In this document: in pieces, positions 1-8,423 of the stretch | Layout: every line of letters starts with the position of its first letter | How positions within the stretch are numbered: position 1 is the first letter of the stretch | Origin: Pseudooceanicola onchidii | GTDB taxonomy: Bacteria > Pseudomonadota > Alphaproteobacteria > Rhodobacterales > Rhodobacteraceae | Direction: 5' to 3' | Length of the DNA stretch: 64,000 bases | Assembly (NCBI RefSeq): GCF_004959925.1 | Contig: NZ_SPUW01000001.1 | Location: forward strand, 558,001-622,000 | Position numbers and translations under genes: made by a program | Notes under the pieces: generated by a model | Seen by the model: only the letters and a program-made list of their open reading frames with translations | What the model was told of the DNA's origin: nothing | Databases searched by the model: none

Positions 1-293
1 TGATGACCTACACTGCCGAACCGGTCAGCGCCGAAAAGGGCCTCGACTGGGGCTTCGTAACCGAGATCGCCGAAGACCCGCATGCCCGCGCGCTCGAGAT
101 CGTGACGAACATCGCCGACAAGTCGCCCTCGGGCACACGGCTGGCCAAGGCACTGATCGAGGTCGCGGAAAGCGGCGCGTCCGAAGATGACGTGCTGATG
201 GCGGAATCGGTCGAACAGGCCAAGCTGATCGGCGGTGCGCACCAGATCGAGATCGTGTCGGCCAACATGGCCGGTCGCAAACCCGCATTCTGA
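1..293 (+). CDS. Enoyl-CoA hydratase/isomerase family protein, C-terminal part (cut by window start)
   Basis: The reading frame is open to the left edge, so the ATG at base 3 is probably internal. The roughly 96 visible residues match the end of a crotonase-fold protein: a segment like AEKGLDWGFVTEI (the usual 'A..A...GLV..V' helix after the active site), then the amphipathic trimerisation region with KSPSGTRLAKALIEVA, which parallels the 'SP.A....K......' signature of enoyl-CoA hydratases. The active-site half lies outside the window, so the substrate cannot be judged. A U-tailed hairpin follows about 60 bp downstream and ends the unit. Family fairly sure; exact function unknown. Confidence 0.7.
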   Translation, partial: MTYTAEPVSAEKGLDWGFVTEIAEDPHARALEIVTNIADKSPSGTRLAKALIEVAESGASEDDVLMAESVEQAKLIGGAHQIEIVSANMAGRKPAF

Positions 294-350
294 CCGCGGC
301 GCCGAGGGCGGATCGTGAGGTCAGCTGACGGCACCGGACGTAATTACCAA

Positions 351-380
351 AGGGCCGCCCGGACGGAGCGGCCCTTCCGC
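351..380 (+). terminator. Rho-independent terminator after the enoyl-CoA hydratase gene
   Basis: AGGGCCGC (351-358) pairs with GCGGCCCT (368-375) around a 9-nt loop, followed by a pyrimidine-rich TTCCGCTTT tail. It lies inside the long open frame that runs into the next gene, which argues that the LysE-type gene starts downstream of it. Two similar hairpins occur near 1158 and 1653. Confidence 0.65.
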
Positions 381-509
381 TTTGGGCCAAGTGAAACGGG
401 CCGCCAACGGGGCGGACCGCAGCCCCGGGCCCCTCTCCGAATAATCGCTTTACTTGACCTGCGATCTATAGCTGGCTCGACGGACGCGACATTTCCGAAA
501 GGTATTATC

Positions 510-1136
510 TTGGAATTTCACGTCTGGCTTGCCTTCGCCTCCGCCTCCATTGCCCTTCTGCTGATACCGGGGCCGACCGTTCTTCTGGTGCTGAGCTATG
601 CCATCAGTCAGGGCCGACGGGTCGCACTTGCGACAGTTGCTGGCGTCGCGCTTGGTGATCTTGTCGCCATGTCGGCGTCGCTGGCCGGGCTTGGTGCCTT
701 GGTCCTTGCGTCGTCCAAGCTGTTCATCCTGTTGAAATGGATCGGCGCCGTCTACCTCGTCTATCTCGGGATCAAGCTGTTTCGAAGCGCGCCCAGTGCG
801 TCCCTCGGGGCGCTGGACGACGCGCCCGTGACCTCGCCCCGCAAGGTTTTCGCGCATTCCGCGGCGGTCACGGCGCTCAACCCCAAGTCCATCGTGTTTT
901 TCATCGCCTTTGTCCCGCAGTTCATCAATCCGGACGCCGCGTTGGCGCCGCAGTTCGCGGTGCTGGTCGCAACCTTCGTCGGCTTTGCCGCGATCAACGC
1001 GCTGGCCTTTGCCCTGCTGGCCGACAAGTTGCGCCAGAAGATCGCGCGGCCGTCGGTGCTGCCCTTTCTGACACGGATGGGCGGCGGTGCCCTTGTGGCC
1101 ATGGGGGTCGCGACCGCCACGCTCCGCCGGTCCTGA
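510..1136 (+). CDS. LysE/RhtB family amino-acid exporter
   Basis: Predicted inner-membrane exporter of 208 residues, the usual length for LysE/RhtB proteins, which expel amino acids or homoserine lactones. The N-terminal segment has the family signature: a hydrophobic helix, then IPGPTVLLVLSYAISQGRR (family 'PGP......... G'), and a later ALNPKSIVFFIAFVPQFI ('NPK....F....PQF'). Five or six hydrophobic helices are visible. I chose the TTG at 510, preceded by GAAAGG, because the longer frame from 315 would run through a terminator and encode unrelated residues. The start codon is the least certain part. It stands alone between two terminators; the substrate cannot be told from sequence. Confidence 0.85.
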   Translation: MEFHVWLAFASASIALLLIPGPTVLLVLSYAISQGRRVALATVAGVALGDLVAMSASLAGLGALVLASSKLFILLKWIGAVYLVYLGIKLFRSAPSASLGALDDAPVTSPRKVFAHSAAVTALNPKSIVFFIAFVPQFINPDAALAPQFAVLVATFVGFAAINALAFALLADKLRQKIARPSVLPFLTRMGGGALVAMGVATATLRRS

Positions 1137-1157
1137 ACGCCCGCGCACCACAAAAGC

Positions 1158-1190
1158 AAAAAGCCGCCCCGGATAGAGCGGCCTTTCGTT
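1158..1190 (+). terminator. Terminator after the LysE-type gene
   Basis: GCCGC (1163-1167) pairs with GCGGC (1178-1182), extended by an A-run against a TTT-rich tail with one bulge. It lies 25 bp past the LysE stop codon. Its core, GCCGCCCCGGA...GAGCGGC, is nearly the same as that of the hairpin at 1653-1682. Confidence 0.6.
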
Positions 1191-1287
1191 GTTGTGCACA
1201 GTTGGCAAAAAAACGTGCCGATCTTGCCGAGGTATGTCGGCTTCGAGCCCTTTTTTGCCTTCAAGAACTAATCTACACACTGGAAGA

Positions 1288-1551
1288 ATGAAGCGCTTGC
1301 AGTACCAGATTAGTTCGAATGCCTTTCGCGACAGTTTGTCGGTAGAGTTGATCGACGCTGATGGAGATATCCTTGCCGAGATTTCGCGCCTCGACGGACT
1401 TAATCAATTGAAATTAAATACATTTAACAACGATATCGATCTGGCTGTCCTTGAGGAGTTCATTCTTTACGCGCGGGAAAATTTAGAGTGTTTCGAAGAC
1501 GGTTCGCCGCTGTCGGAGGCGCGGACTACTCAGTATATCTCGCATCGCTGA
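1288..1551 (+). CDS. Small AT-rich orphan protein of unknown function
   Basis: An 87-residue soluble, acidic protein beginning MKRLQYQISSNAFRD. No signal peptide, membrane segment or known motif is visible. Base use differs from all neighbours: codons such as TTA, AAT, AAA and ATA are frequent, and the stretch around 1395-1430 is strongly AT-rich in a GC-rich window, which suggests recent acquisition. GGAAG lies only a few bases before the ATG, so the ribosome site is poor; a longer frame from 1189 exists but would overlap the upstream terminator. It is bracketed by two near-identical terminators. Function unknown. Confidence 0.5.
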   Translation: MKRLQYQISSNAFRDSLSVELIDADGDILAEISRLDGLNQLKLNTFNNDIDLAVLEEFILYARENLECFEDGSPLSEARTTQYISHR

Positions 1552-1652
1552 GCGGCAGCGTTGTCCGCGGACCCGCCTCTCCCAATACGCACGATCGGAA
1601 ACTCCGACTGATTTCTGAGAAGCCGCCCGAAAGAACATACATCAATTCATGC

Positions 1653-1685
1653 AAAAGGCCGCCCCGGAAGGAGCGGCCTTTTCGA
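1653..1685. terminator. Bidirectional terminator between convergent genes
   Basis: AAAAGGCCGC (1653-1662) and GCGGCCTTTT (1673-1682) form a perfect 10-bp stem with a 10-nt loop. Both strands end in a T-run, so it can serve the orphan gene on the plus strand and the acidic protein gene that ends at 1703 on the minus strand. Confidence 0.75.
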
Positions 1686-1702
1686 TTTGATGAACGGAGG
1701 CC

Positions 1703-4063
1703 TCAGCCGACCGCGCGTTCCTCGGGGCGGAAGTTGATGCGGTCGGATACGGCGAACTGACCGGCGGCAACCTTGCGCAGCTTGCCTTCGCGCAGCAGGC
1801 GGCCGAAGTGGCGCAGACCGTCCTCGCGGGAGAACTCGTCTTCCAGTGCCTGACGCGCTTTCACCATCAGCTGCGGACGCGTGAACTGTTCCCGGCCCTC
1901 GACGAAGGCGAGGTAGGAGGCAGCAGCTTCCAGCAGGTCGGGCAGGCTGGCGGCACCGACGCGTTCGGCGAATTCGTTGAACGACGCGGCATTGGCAGCG
2001 GCAGCGCGGGCGTGGGCCTCGGCATCTGCGGCCTCGTCCGACGCGGGAAGCTTTTCACCCCGGGCCAGATCGGCCATCCGCACGCGGCGGGGGCGGACCG
2101 GGCCGGCATCGGCCGTGGGCAGGTCGACGCGCTGTTCGGCCACCAGCTTCAGCGGAGCGGGGCGGTCTTCGGCGCGCCGCGAGGGCGTGTCGCCCCGGCT
2201 GACCGGACGGCGCGGGCGCACCACCTGGGCCAGGTCGTCGCGATAGACATCCGCCACTTCGCGTTCGTCATCCTTTGCCACGCCCCCGGCCTGTTTTTCG
2301 GCCTTGGTCGCGGCGACGGCGGCCCGCAGGTGGGCGATGGCAGATCGGCGGCGGGTGCTGTCGCTGTCGCCCAGCTGGTTGTCCGTCTCCTTCATGATGC
2401 GGTCCATGTCGTCGTCGGCACCGCGAAGCAGGCGACGGCGCGGATTGACCGCCTCTTGTGCCGGGGCGTCGTCGTCGTCGAAGGCCGCATCGTCGGTGTC
2501 GTCTTCGGCGACGGTTTCGTCCTCCGCGTCATCCTCGGCGGTGTCGTCCATGTCCCAGGACATGTCGTCGTCCTGGTCATCTTCGTCGTCGCTGTCGTCG
2601 GCGAAGGACAGGTCGTCTTCGTCGTCGTCCTCGGCGTAGGTCTCCTCGGTGGTCTCCGCGACCTCAACATCGGACCCGAGGGCGATTTCCTGCTCAAGCG
2701 CCTGAAGCTCGTTCTGCAGCTCGGCCTCGTCTTCGGGGCTGAGCGAGCTTTCACCGCGCCGGATCGCATCGGGGACCTCGGGTTCATCGTCTTCCTCGAT
2801 CGCGCCATCGGCGACCGCAGCCTCGAAGTCACGGCGCTTGACCTTCAGAACCCGGGCAACAGGACGTGCGGCAGGCGCAGCCGGGGCTTCGGCAACCGGT
2901 TCCTCGTCCAGGTCTTCTTCAAGATCCTCGTCGAGATCTTCGAATTCCCCGCCGTGGTCGTCGGCGTTGAAGGCGAAGTCATCCTCGGCGTCGTCATTCG
3001 CGTCGTCGTCTTCGTCGGCGGCAAAGAAGCTCTCTTCGTCGAAGGCCTCCTCTTCGGCGTCAACCTCGGCGGCGATGTTCGCAAGCGCCATGGCGTCGTC
3101 CGCGTCCAGATCGTCCTCGACGGCCTCCGGGGTGCGGCCTTCACGTTCGGCCAGCTCGGCAGCAATGGCGGCGCGGGTGGCGGCGGCATCGGATTCGGCG
3201 GTGTCTTCGATCAGGTCGGTCTCGAAGGCGCGGGCCAGATCTTCGGCCACGGCATTGGTGTCGCCACCTTCGGCATGCTGATCCTCGGAATATCCGTTCG
3301 GCACGTCGGTCTTGCCGGTCTTGGCCACGACGCCGCGGATGCGGGCCAGCTTGGCCGCGACCGAATTCTGGTCAGGGTGCGGCGCGGGCTCAGGCGTCTT
3401 GGGGGTCACGCGGGTCGGGCGGCTGGCCGAAACCTGAACGCGGGGCCGGTTCGGCTGCACCCGGCGGGCGGCTTCGGGCTTGGCGCGACGGGTGACGACG
3501 GCGGACTTGTTCTGGGCCAGGACCGGACGGGCGACCGGAGCTTCGGGCGCTTCGGCTTCGGGCTCGGCTGCTTCGGGCTCGGGGGTCTCTTCGGCGACCG
3601 GATCAGCCTCCGCGACCGGTTCGCCCTCGGGCTCGTCCTCGGCGATGACCTCTTCGGTGATGGTCGGTTCGGCGTCAGGGTCCGCGGCGGGCTCTTCCGC
3701 GCGCTCTGCCTCTTCGACCGCGACCTCGGCCTCTTCGGTTTCGGCCTCCGGCTCTTCGGCGTCCTCGATCTCGGGCGTGGGGGCCTTTGTGGGGGCGTTC
3801 AGCGCAGCGGTTTCCTGACGCAGCACGATCCCGCTTTCATCCTGACGGGCTTCAACCCGGCGCGACGCGGTGCGGCTGGCCAGGCGGGCCAGCATGTCGG
3901 CATCGGGGGTCGGAGGTTCCGCGCCGAAAAAGCGATCATCCGCCGCAAGATCCCGGAAATATTCGGCAATCGCCTTCATCGTCGTGAAGGCGTCATCGAA
4001 GCCCTCCAGCGTGCAGGAGAACGTCCCGTAGGACACGGTGAGGATTTTATTAGACTCTGCCAC
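1703..4063 (-). CDS. Large acidic low-complexity protein with conserved N- and C-terminal domains
   Basis: 786 residues starting at a GTG (MAESNKILTVSYG...), preceded by an AAGAAG/GCGAG ribosome site. Three parts are visible. The N-terminal ~80 residues (TVSYGTFSCTLEGFDDAF, then EYFRDLAADDRFFG) look like a folded domain. A ~450-residue central stretch is mostly Glu, Asp and Ala with long acidic runs. The C-terminal ~220 residues are basic to mixed and end in a helical segment around FTRPQLMVKARQALEDEF and HFGRLLREGKLRKV that resembles a winged helix. No signal peptide or membrane segment. From memory such proteins recur in Rhodobacterales, sometimes labelled CheA-like, but no kinase motif is present here. 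Function unknown. Confidence 0.75.
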   Translation of the reverse strand: MAESNKILTVSYGTFSCTLEGFDDAFTTMKAIAEYFRDLAADDRFFGAEPPTPDADMLARLASRTASRRVEARQDESGIVLRQETAALNAPTKAPTPEIEDAEEPEAETEEAEVAVEEAERAEEPAADPDAEPTITEEVIAEDEPEGEPVAEADPVAEETPEPEAAEPEAEAPEAPVARPVLAQNKSAVVTRRAKPEAARRVQPNRPRVQVSASRPTRVTPKTPEPAPHPDQNSVAAKLARIRGVVAKTGKTDVPNGYSEDQHAEGGDTNAVAEDLARAFETDLIEDTAESDAAATRAAIAAELAEREGRTPEAVEDDLDADDAMALANIAAEVDAEEEAFDEESFFAADEDDDANDDAEDDFAFNADDHGGEFEDLDEDLEEDLDEEPVAEAPAAPAARPVARVLKVKRRDFEAAVADGAIEEDDEPEVPDAIRRGESSLSPEDEAELQNELQALEQEIALGSDVEVAETTEETYAEDDDEDDLSFADDSDDEDDQDDDMSWDMDDTAEDDAEDETVAEDDTDDAAFDDDDAPAQEAVNPRRRLLRGADDDMDRIMKETDNQLGDSDSTRRRSAIAHLRAAVAATKAEKQAGGVAKDDEREVADVYRDDLAQVVRPRRPVSRGDTPSRRAEDRPAPLKLVAEQRVDLPTADAGPVRPRRVRMADLARGEKLPASDEAADAEAHARAAAANAASFNEFAERVGAASLPDLLEAAASYLAFVEGREQFTRPQLMVKARQALEDEFSREDGLRHFGRLLREGKLRKVAAGQFAVSDRINFRPEERAVG

Positions 4064-4262
4064 GATATATCTCGCTTCTTGTCACGTGCCGCGCTTGGTG
4101 GGACTGCTCTTTTTCCACCTCTGTCAGCCAGACCATGAGGCCCAGAACGTTCGAATCTAAGGAATGGGTCGTTTCATTTTGTGACAATTTCATGGTGCCT
4201 GTCCACTTTGGCCCGGATATGAGGACAATCGCCAAGGTACCGGAAGGGCAGGATAAGGCCGC

Positions 4263-4973
4263 ATGACTGAAGAAATCGTGATCTCGGACAGCCCGGTGCT
4301 GCTGCTGGGCGGTGCGGATCGCGGCGGCGCGCTGCGACAGCTGACGACCCTGCGCCACGATCTGCCGCTGGATCGGATGCCGGTCGTCGCCGCGGACGGT
4401 GGCGCCGGGCTGGCCCGGGCGGCAGGTCTGCCGCTGACGGCCGTGATCGGGGACTTCGACAGCCTGACCGACGAGGATCGCGCCGCCATCGACCCCGCCG
4501 TGCTGCATCACACGCCCGATCAGCTGACCACCGATTTCGACAAGGCCCTGTCCGAGATCCGCGCGCCGCTGGTCTTCGGCGTGGGCTTCACTGGCGGGCG
4601 GCTGGACCACCAGCTGGCGGTGATGACTGGGCTGACCCTGCAACCCGATCGGCGTTGTATCGTGATCGGGGACGAGGACATCACCTGCCTTTGCCCGCCC
4701 GACCTGACGCTGGACCTGACGCCGGGCGACCGGCTGTCGCTTTATCCGATGGCCGAGGTTGGCGGGCGGTCCGAAGGGCTGGACTGGCCGATCGACGGGC
4801 TGCGCCTGCGGCCGGACGGACGTGTCGGAACCTCGAACCGGGTCAGCGACGGGCAGATCCGGCTGCAGATCGACGCGCCGCGCATGCTACTTATATTGCC
4901 GCGCCCGGCCCTCCGCCCGCTGCTTGCGGGGCTGTCACTGTCTGACGCGCGATGGCCCGTTCGCGCAGGATGA
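4263..4973 (+). CDS. thiN: Thiamine diphosphokinase
   Basis: Transfers pyrophosphate from ATP to thiamine, giving the cofactor thiamine diphosphate in the cytoplasm. The 236-residue protein carries the family's catalytic motifs in order: ADGGA (44-48), GDFDS (63-67, acidic metal/ATP site), DQLTTDFDKAL (86-96) and GGRLDH (111-116). Length fits bacterial enzymes of this family. It stands alone on the plus strand, and its last 83 bases overlap the end of the convergent DMT transporter gene. The symbol follows the Bacillus naming; alphaproteobacterial annotations often leave it unnamed. Confidence 0.92.
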   Translation: MTEEIVISDSPVLLLGGADRGGALRQLTTLRHDLPLDRMPVVAADGGAGLARAAGLPLTAVIGDFDSLTDEDRAAIDPAVLHHTPDQLTTDFDKALSEIRAPLVFGVGFTGGRLDHQLAVMTGLTLQPDRRCIVIGDEDITCLCPPDLTLDLTPGDRLSLYPMAEVGGRSEGLDWPIDGLRLRPDGRVGTSNRVSDGQIRLQIDAPRMLLILPRPALRPLLAGLSLSDARWPVRAG

Positions 4974-5838
4974 TGTAAAGCCCCGCCGCCATCGTCACCC
5001 CGATGCCAAGCGCCGCAAGACCATTCGGCAGATCGCGGAAGATCAGGAAGCCGATCACGGTGGCAAAGGGGATCTCGAGGTACTGCATAGGGGCCAGCGT
5101 GGCCGAAGGCGCGTAGCGCAGCGACCACGTCATCAGCAGGTGGCCGAACGAACCCAGCACCCCCAGCACAAGGTACAGCGGCCAGGCGCCCGAGGGGATG
5201 GGCGCGGGCGACAGCGGCCCCTGCCAGATCAGCCCCGCCACGGCGAAGGGGGCCAGAATGAGGACCGCCATGCCGCCGCTGACACCCTGCATCGCGATCG
5301 GATCGACCGACTTCGCGACAGCCCGCGTCACCAGCATGAAGAAGGCAAAGGTCAGCGCCACCCCGACGGGAAGCAGGGCGGGCCAGCCGACCTCGGCAAA
5401 GCTGGGCTGGATCACCAGCAGCGTGCCGACAAACCCGACCGCACAGGCGGCCAGGCGACGCCAGCCGACTTCCTCGTTCATCAGGCCCCATCCCAACAGC
5501 AGCAGGATGAAGGGCATGACAAAGGCGATGGCGATGGTCTCGGCCAGTGGCAGGAACCTGAGCGAGGTGAACATGAAGGCCACCCCCGCGATGTGAAAGA
5601 CCGTACGCGCCAGCACCAGCCATGTTGTGCGTGTCGGCATCCGCAACGGCCGACCGGTGGCCGCCGCCAGCGGGATCAGGAACAGGGCCTGCATCGCGAA
5701 ACGCAACAACAGGACCTGGAAGACCGGCTGCGCATAGGCCGCCTGGCCCAGCACCTTGGCCGTCGCGTCCGAGATCGGGGCGATCAGGCAGAAGGCGGCC
5801 ATCAGGGCGATGCCAAGAAGCGGGCGGTCGGCAGTCAT
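4891..5838 (-). CDS. DMT (EamA) family transporter
   Basis: 315-residue integral membrane protein with about ten hydrophobic helices arranged as two EamA repeats, as in the drug/metabolite transporter superfamily. The second repeat contains the typical GVLGSFGHLLMTWSLRYA and PFATVIGFLIFRDLP segments. I chose the ATG at 5838 (MTADRPLLGI), directly before the first helix; the frame extends upstream but codes there for charged, unconserved residues. The 3' end overlaps the convergent thiN gene by 83 bp. Substrate unknown; members export amino acids, nucleosides or other small metabolites. Confidence 0.85.
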   Translation of the reverse strand: MTADRPLLGIALMAAFCLIAPISDATAKVLGQAAYAQPVFQVLLLRFAMQALFLIPLAAATGRPLRMPTRTTWLVLARTVFHIAGVAFMFTSLRFLPLAETIAIAFVMPFILLLLGWGLMNEEVGWRRLAACAVGFVGTLLVIQPSFAEVGWPALLPVGVALTFAFFMLVTRAVAKSVDPIAMQGVSGGMAVLILAPFAVAGLIWQGPLSPAPIPSGAWPLYLVLGVLGSFGHLLMTWSLRYAPSATLAPMQYLEIPFATVIGFLIFRDLPNGLAALGIGVTMAAGLYIILRERAIARQTVTAPQAAGGGPGAAI

Positions 5839-6143
5839 CGGGTGTCCTTCGGGTGATCGGCGTCCGGCGACCGAACCACGCCACCACCCCCCGGGCAAGC
5901 GATACACCTGTAACGGCGCGCCTGCGCGTTTAGGGCGGTCGGTGCGCGCGACAACGGATTTCACGACATTCCGACCGGAAAAAACACGATCGTGACTGCC
6001 CAGGTGCGGGATTTCTGAAAAATGTTTAACTGGTTCAATAATCGCACCTTTTTTGCCGCTTTTCGGGAACGGGGCAGGGGGCCGACGCATTGGTCTCCCA
6101 ACGGACGCCCACGGTGGCGCCCTGATGAGAAAAGGAGACTACG
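5839..6143. promoter_or_regulatory. Divergent intergenic region
   Basis: About 305 bp without a gene between the minus-strand DMT transporter and the plus-strand YNPDGRDAG protein; it must carry promoters for both. An AT-richer stretch lies at roughly 5975-6055. A perfect 10-bp palindrome CACGATCGTG is at 5985-5994. A strong AAGGAG ribosome site precedes the ATG at 6144. No RNA gene or known operator was recognised. Confidence 0.4.
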
Positions 6144-6797
6144 ATGATCCGCTTTAACAAAACCGCCAGCCTTGCTGCCATCCTTGCTACGACCGTGTCC
6201 GGTGCCGCTCTGGCCCAGACCGCGACGTACAACCCCGATGGCCGTGACGCCGGTGCCGCAGCTGGCGACCCGACGCCGTCGGTTTCGGTTGAAGGCTCCA
6301 CCGCTGGCGCAGTGACTGCCGGCACCGAATACAACCCCGATGGCCGCGATGCGGGCGCTCTGGCCGGTGACCCGACCAATGGCGCAGTCGACGGCTCCGC
6401 TTCGACCATGGCGACCGCCGACACCGAAGGTGCCTACAACCCTGATGGCCGTGACGCCGGCGCTGCTGCTGGTGACCCGTCCAAGATGACCTACAAGAAC
6501 GTCATCGCGTCGGTTGAATCCGGTGCCAACGTCAACTCCGACGTGTCCACCATCAAGGCTGACAGCTCGGTCAAGATGATGACCCTGTCGCAGATCGAAG
6601 GCACCGACGACGAGACGGCGCTGGACACCGCGATGGCCAATGCCGAGGGCGACATGACCTCCTACCGTGGGATGATCGCCTCGAACGCGGACTTCAACGC
6701 GATGCTCGAAGCTCAGGGCTACACCTCCGACGACGTGATCGGTGTGTACCAGAGCGCGGACGGCTCCTACTCGGTTCTGGTCGACGACCGCTCGTAA
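6144..6797 (+). CDS. Secreted protein with three YNPDGRDAG repeats, function unknown
   Basis: 217 residues. A Sec signal peptide (basic start, hydrophobic core, cleavage after ALAQ near residue 25) sends it to the periplasm or outside. Three near-identical 15-residue units, YNPDGRDAGAAAGDP, begin at residues 29, 63 and 98, spaced 34-35 apart by Ser/Thr/Ala/Gly-rich linkers. The Asp/Asn/Gly content hints at metal binding, but no complete EF-hand or RTX motif is present. From about residue 115 a different, more globular domain follows (KNVIASVESGANVNSDVS...). Excellent ribosome site and a monocistronic unit closed by a terminator suggest strong expression. I do not recognise the family. Confidence 0.75.
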   Translation: MIRFNKTASLAAILATTVSGAALAQTATYNPDGRDAGAAAGDPTPSVSVEGSTAGAVTAGTEYNPDGRDAGALAGDPTNGAVDGSASTMATADTEGAYNPDGRDAGAAAGDPSKMTYKNVIASVESGANVNSDVSTIKADSSVKMMTLSQIEGTDDETALDTAMANAEGDMTSYRGMIASNADFNAMLEAQGYTSDDVIGVYQSADGSYSVLVDDRS

Positions 6798-6819
6798 CCC
6801 CTGACCACTTTGGTCCCTG

Positions 6820-6850
6820 CCCCCCGGCGTCCTGCGCCGGGGGGCCTTTG
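6820..6850 (+). terminator. Terminator after the YNPDGRDAG gene
   Basis: CCCCCCGGCG (6820-6829) pairs with CGCCGGGGGG (6835-6844) around a 5-nt loop, followed by CCTTTG. It sits just before the end of the convergent L-serine dehydratase gene. Confidence 0.7.
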
Positions 6851-6853
6851 CGT

Positions 6854-8224
6854 TCAGCAGTTGGGCACGTTGACCGCCAGCCCGCCAAGCGAGGTTTCCT
6901 TGTACTTCTCGTGCATGTCGCGCCCGGTCTGGCGCATCGTCTCGATCGCCGCATCCAGCGGCACGAAATGCGTCCCGTCACCGCGCAGCGCCAGCGAAGC
7001 CGCGCTGACGGCCTTGATCGCGCCAAGCGAATTCCGTTCGATACAGGGCACCTGCACCAACCCCTTCACCGGGTCGCAGGTCATGCCGAGATGATGTTCC
7101 AGCGCGATTTCCGCCGCGTTCTCAATCTGCTCAGGCGTGCCGCCCAGCACGGCGCACAATCCGGCCGCGGCCATGGCGGCGGCTGATCCGACCTCGGCCT
7201 GACAGCCGGCCTCGGCCCCGCTGATCGAGGCGTTGAACTTGACCAGCCCGGCGATCGCCGCCGCCGTCAGCAGGAACTCCGGCACCTTGGTCTCGGACGA
7301 CCCGGGCACGTGATCCAGATAATAGCGGATGACCGCAGGTACGACGCCCGCCGCGCCGTTGGTCGGCGAGGTCACGACCTGCCCGCCGGCCGCGTTTTCT
7401 TCGTTCACCGCCATGGCGTAGGTGCCGATCCAGTCGTTTACGACGTGCGGCGCGGTCAGGTTGCGGCCGCGTTCCTCGATCAGCTTGTTCAGGATGCCGG
7501 GCGCGCGGCGTTTCACGTTCAGCCCGCCCGGCAGCACCCCTTCGCTGCGAAGCCCGCGATCCATGCAGTCCTTCATGACACCCCAGATCCGGTAGGTGCC
7601 CTGTCTCAGCGGCCCGGTCTTGCGCGCGGCCTCGTTGCGTTCCTTCATCTGGGCGATGCTCAGGCCCGAGGCGCGCGCCATTTCAAGCATCTCGGCCGCG
7701 GACTTGAAGGGGAAGGGCACCGGATCGCCTTCGTCCTGCGCCTTGCCACCCTCGAGTTCGGCGGCGGTGACGACGAAACCGCCCCCGATGGAATAGTAGG
7801 TCTCGGAGGCGATCACGTCCCCCTGCGCATCCAGCGCGTCGATCACCATGCCATTGGCATGACCGGGCAGGGGGGCGTCGTAGTTGAACCGCAGGTCGGC
7901 CTCGGGATCAAAGCGCAGCGGGGTCAGCCCCGTTGGCGAAACGCGCTTGGTCTTGGCGATGTCCATCAGCGTGGCCTCGGCGGCATCGGCGTCGAAACGG
8001 TCGGGCAGGTATCCGGCAAGGCCAAGGATCACGGCCCGGTCCGTGGCATGCCCGCGCCCGGTGAAGGCCAGCGATCCGTACAGTGTCGCGCGCAGCCCCT
8101 GTGCCGTGAAGGGCGCGGCGCGCAGCCGGTCCAGGAACCGCCCCGCCGCCACCATCGGCCCCATGGTGTGCGACGACGACGGGCCGACGCCGATCTTGAA
8201 GACATCGAATACGGATAGGAACAT
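6854..8224 (-). CDS. sdaA: L-serine ammonia-lyase (L-serine dehydratase), iron-sulfur type, single chain
   Basis: Converts L-serine to pyruvate and ammonia with a catalytic [4Fe-4S] cluster. The 456-residue protein has the N-terminal [18 protein letters not shown] motif and Cys341, Cys383 and Cys394, in the spacing of the three cluster ligands of the Legionella enzyme. Its last residue is Cys456, at the place of the C-terminal Cys that caps the cluster in that enzyme's resting state, so the same autoinhibitory tail is likely. Monocistronic on the minus strand, converging with the YNPDGRDAG gene. Confidence 0.93.
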   Translation of the reverse strand: MFLSVFDVFKIGVGPSSSHTMGPMVAAGRFLDRLRAAPFTAQGLRATLYGSLAFTGRGHATDRAVILGLAGYLPDRFDADAAEATLMDIAKTKRVSPTGLTPLRFDPEADLRFNYDAPLPGHANGMVIDALDAQGDVIASETYYSIGGGFVVTAAELEGGKAQDEGDPVPFPFKSAAEMLEMARASGLSIAQMKERNEAARKTGPLRQGTYRIWGVMKDCMDRGLRSEGVLPGGLNVKRRAPGILNKLIEERGRNLTAPHVVNDWIGTYAMAVNEENAAGGQVVTSPTNGAAGVVPAVIRYYLDHVPGSSETKVPEFLLTAAAIAGLVKFNASISGAEAGCQAEVGSAAAMAAAGLCAVLGGTPEQIENAAEIALEHHLGMTCDPVKGLVQVPCIERNSLGAIKAVSAASLALRGDGTHFVPLDAAIETMRQTGRDMHEKYKETSLGGLAVNVPNC

Positions 8225-8423
8225 GCAGGCCTCGGGCTAGGGTGTCGGGGGGATCGTGCAACAAACCCTGCCCGATCCTCCATCGGAATGCGACGTGCTT
8301 CTGCCCTGAAACGTCGCGGGGTGCCGCCTCGGGCCGGAAAGCCGTCGCCGACCGCCCGATTGCCCCTCGCCACGCGGGGCGGCGCGACCTATAACCGCCG
8401 CACCAGATCCCGAGGAGAGCGCA

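Noticed and set aside
1808-4138. Long 776-residue open frame on the plus strand opposite the acidic protein
   Set aside because: It is the antisense shadow of GAC/GAG/GCC-rich codons; its translation is Val/Gly/Arg-rich without motifs, whereas the minus-strand product has conserved-looking ends and a good ribosome site.
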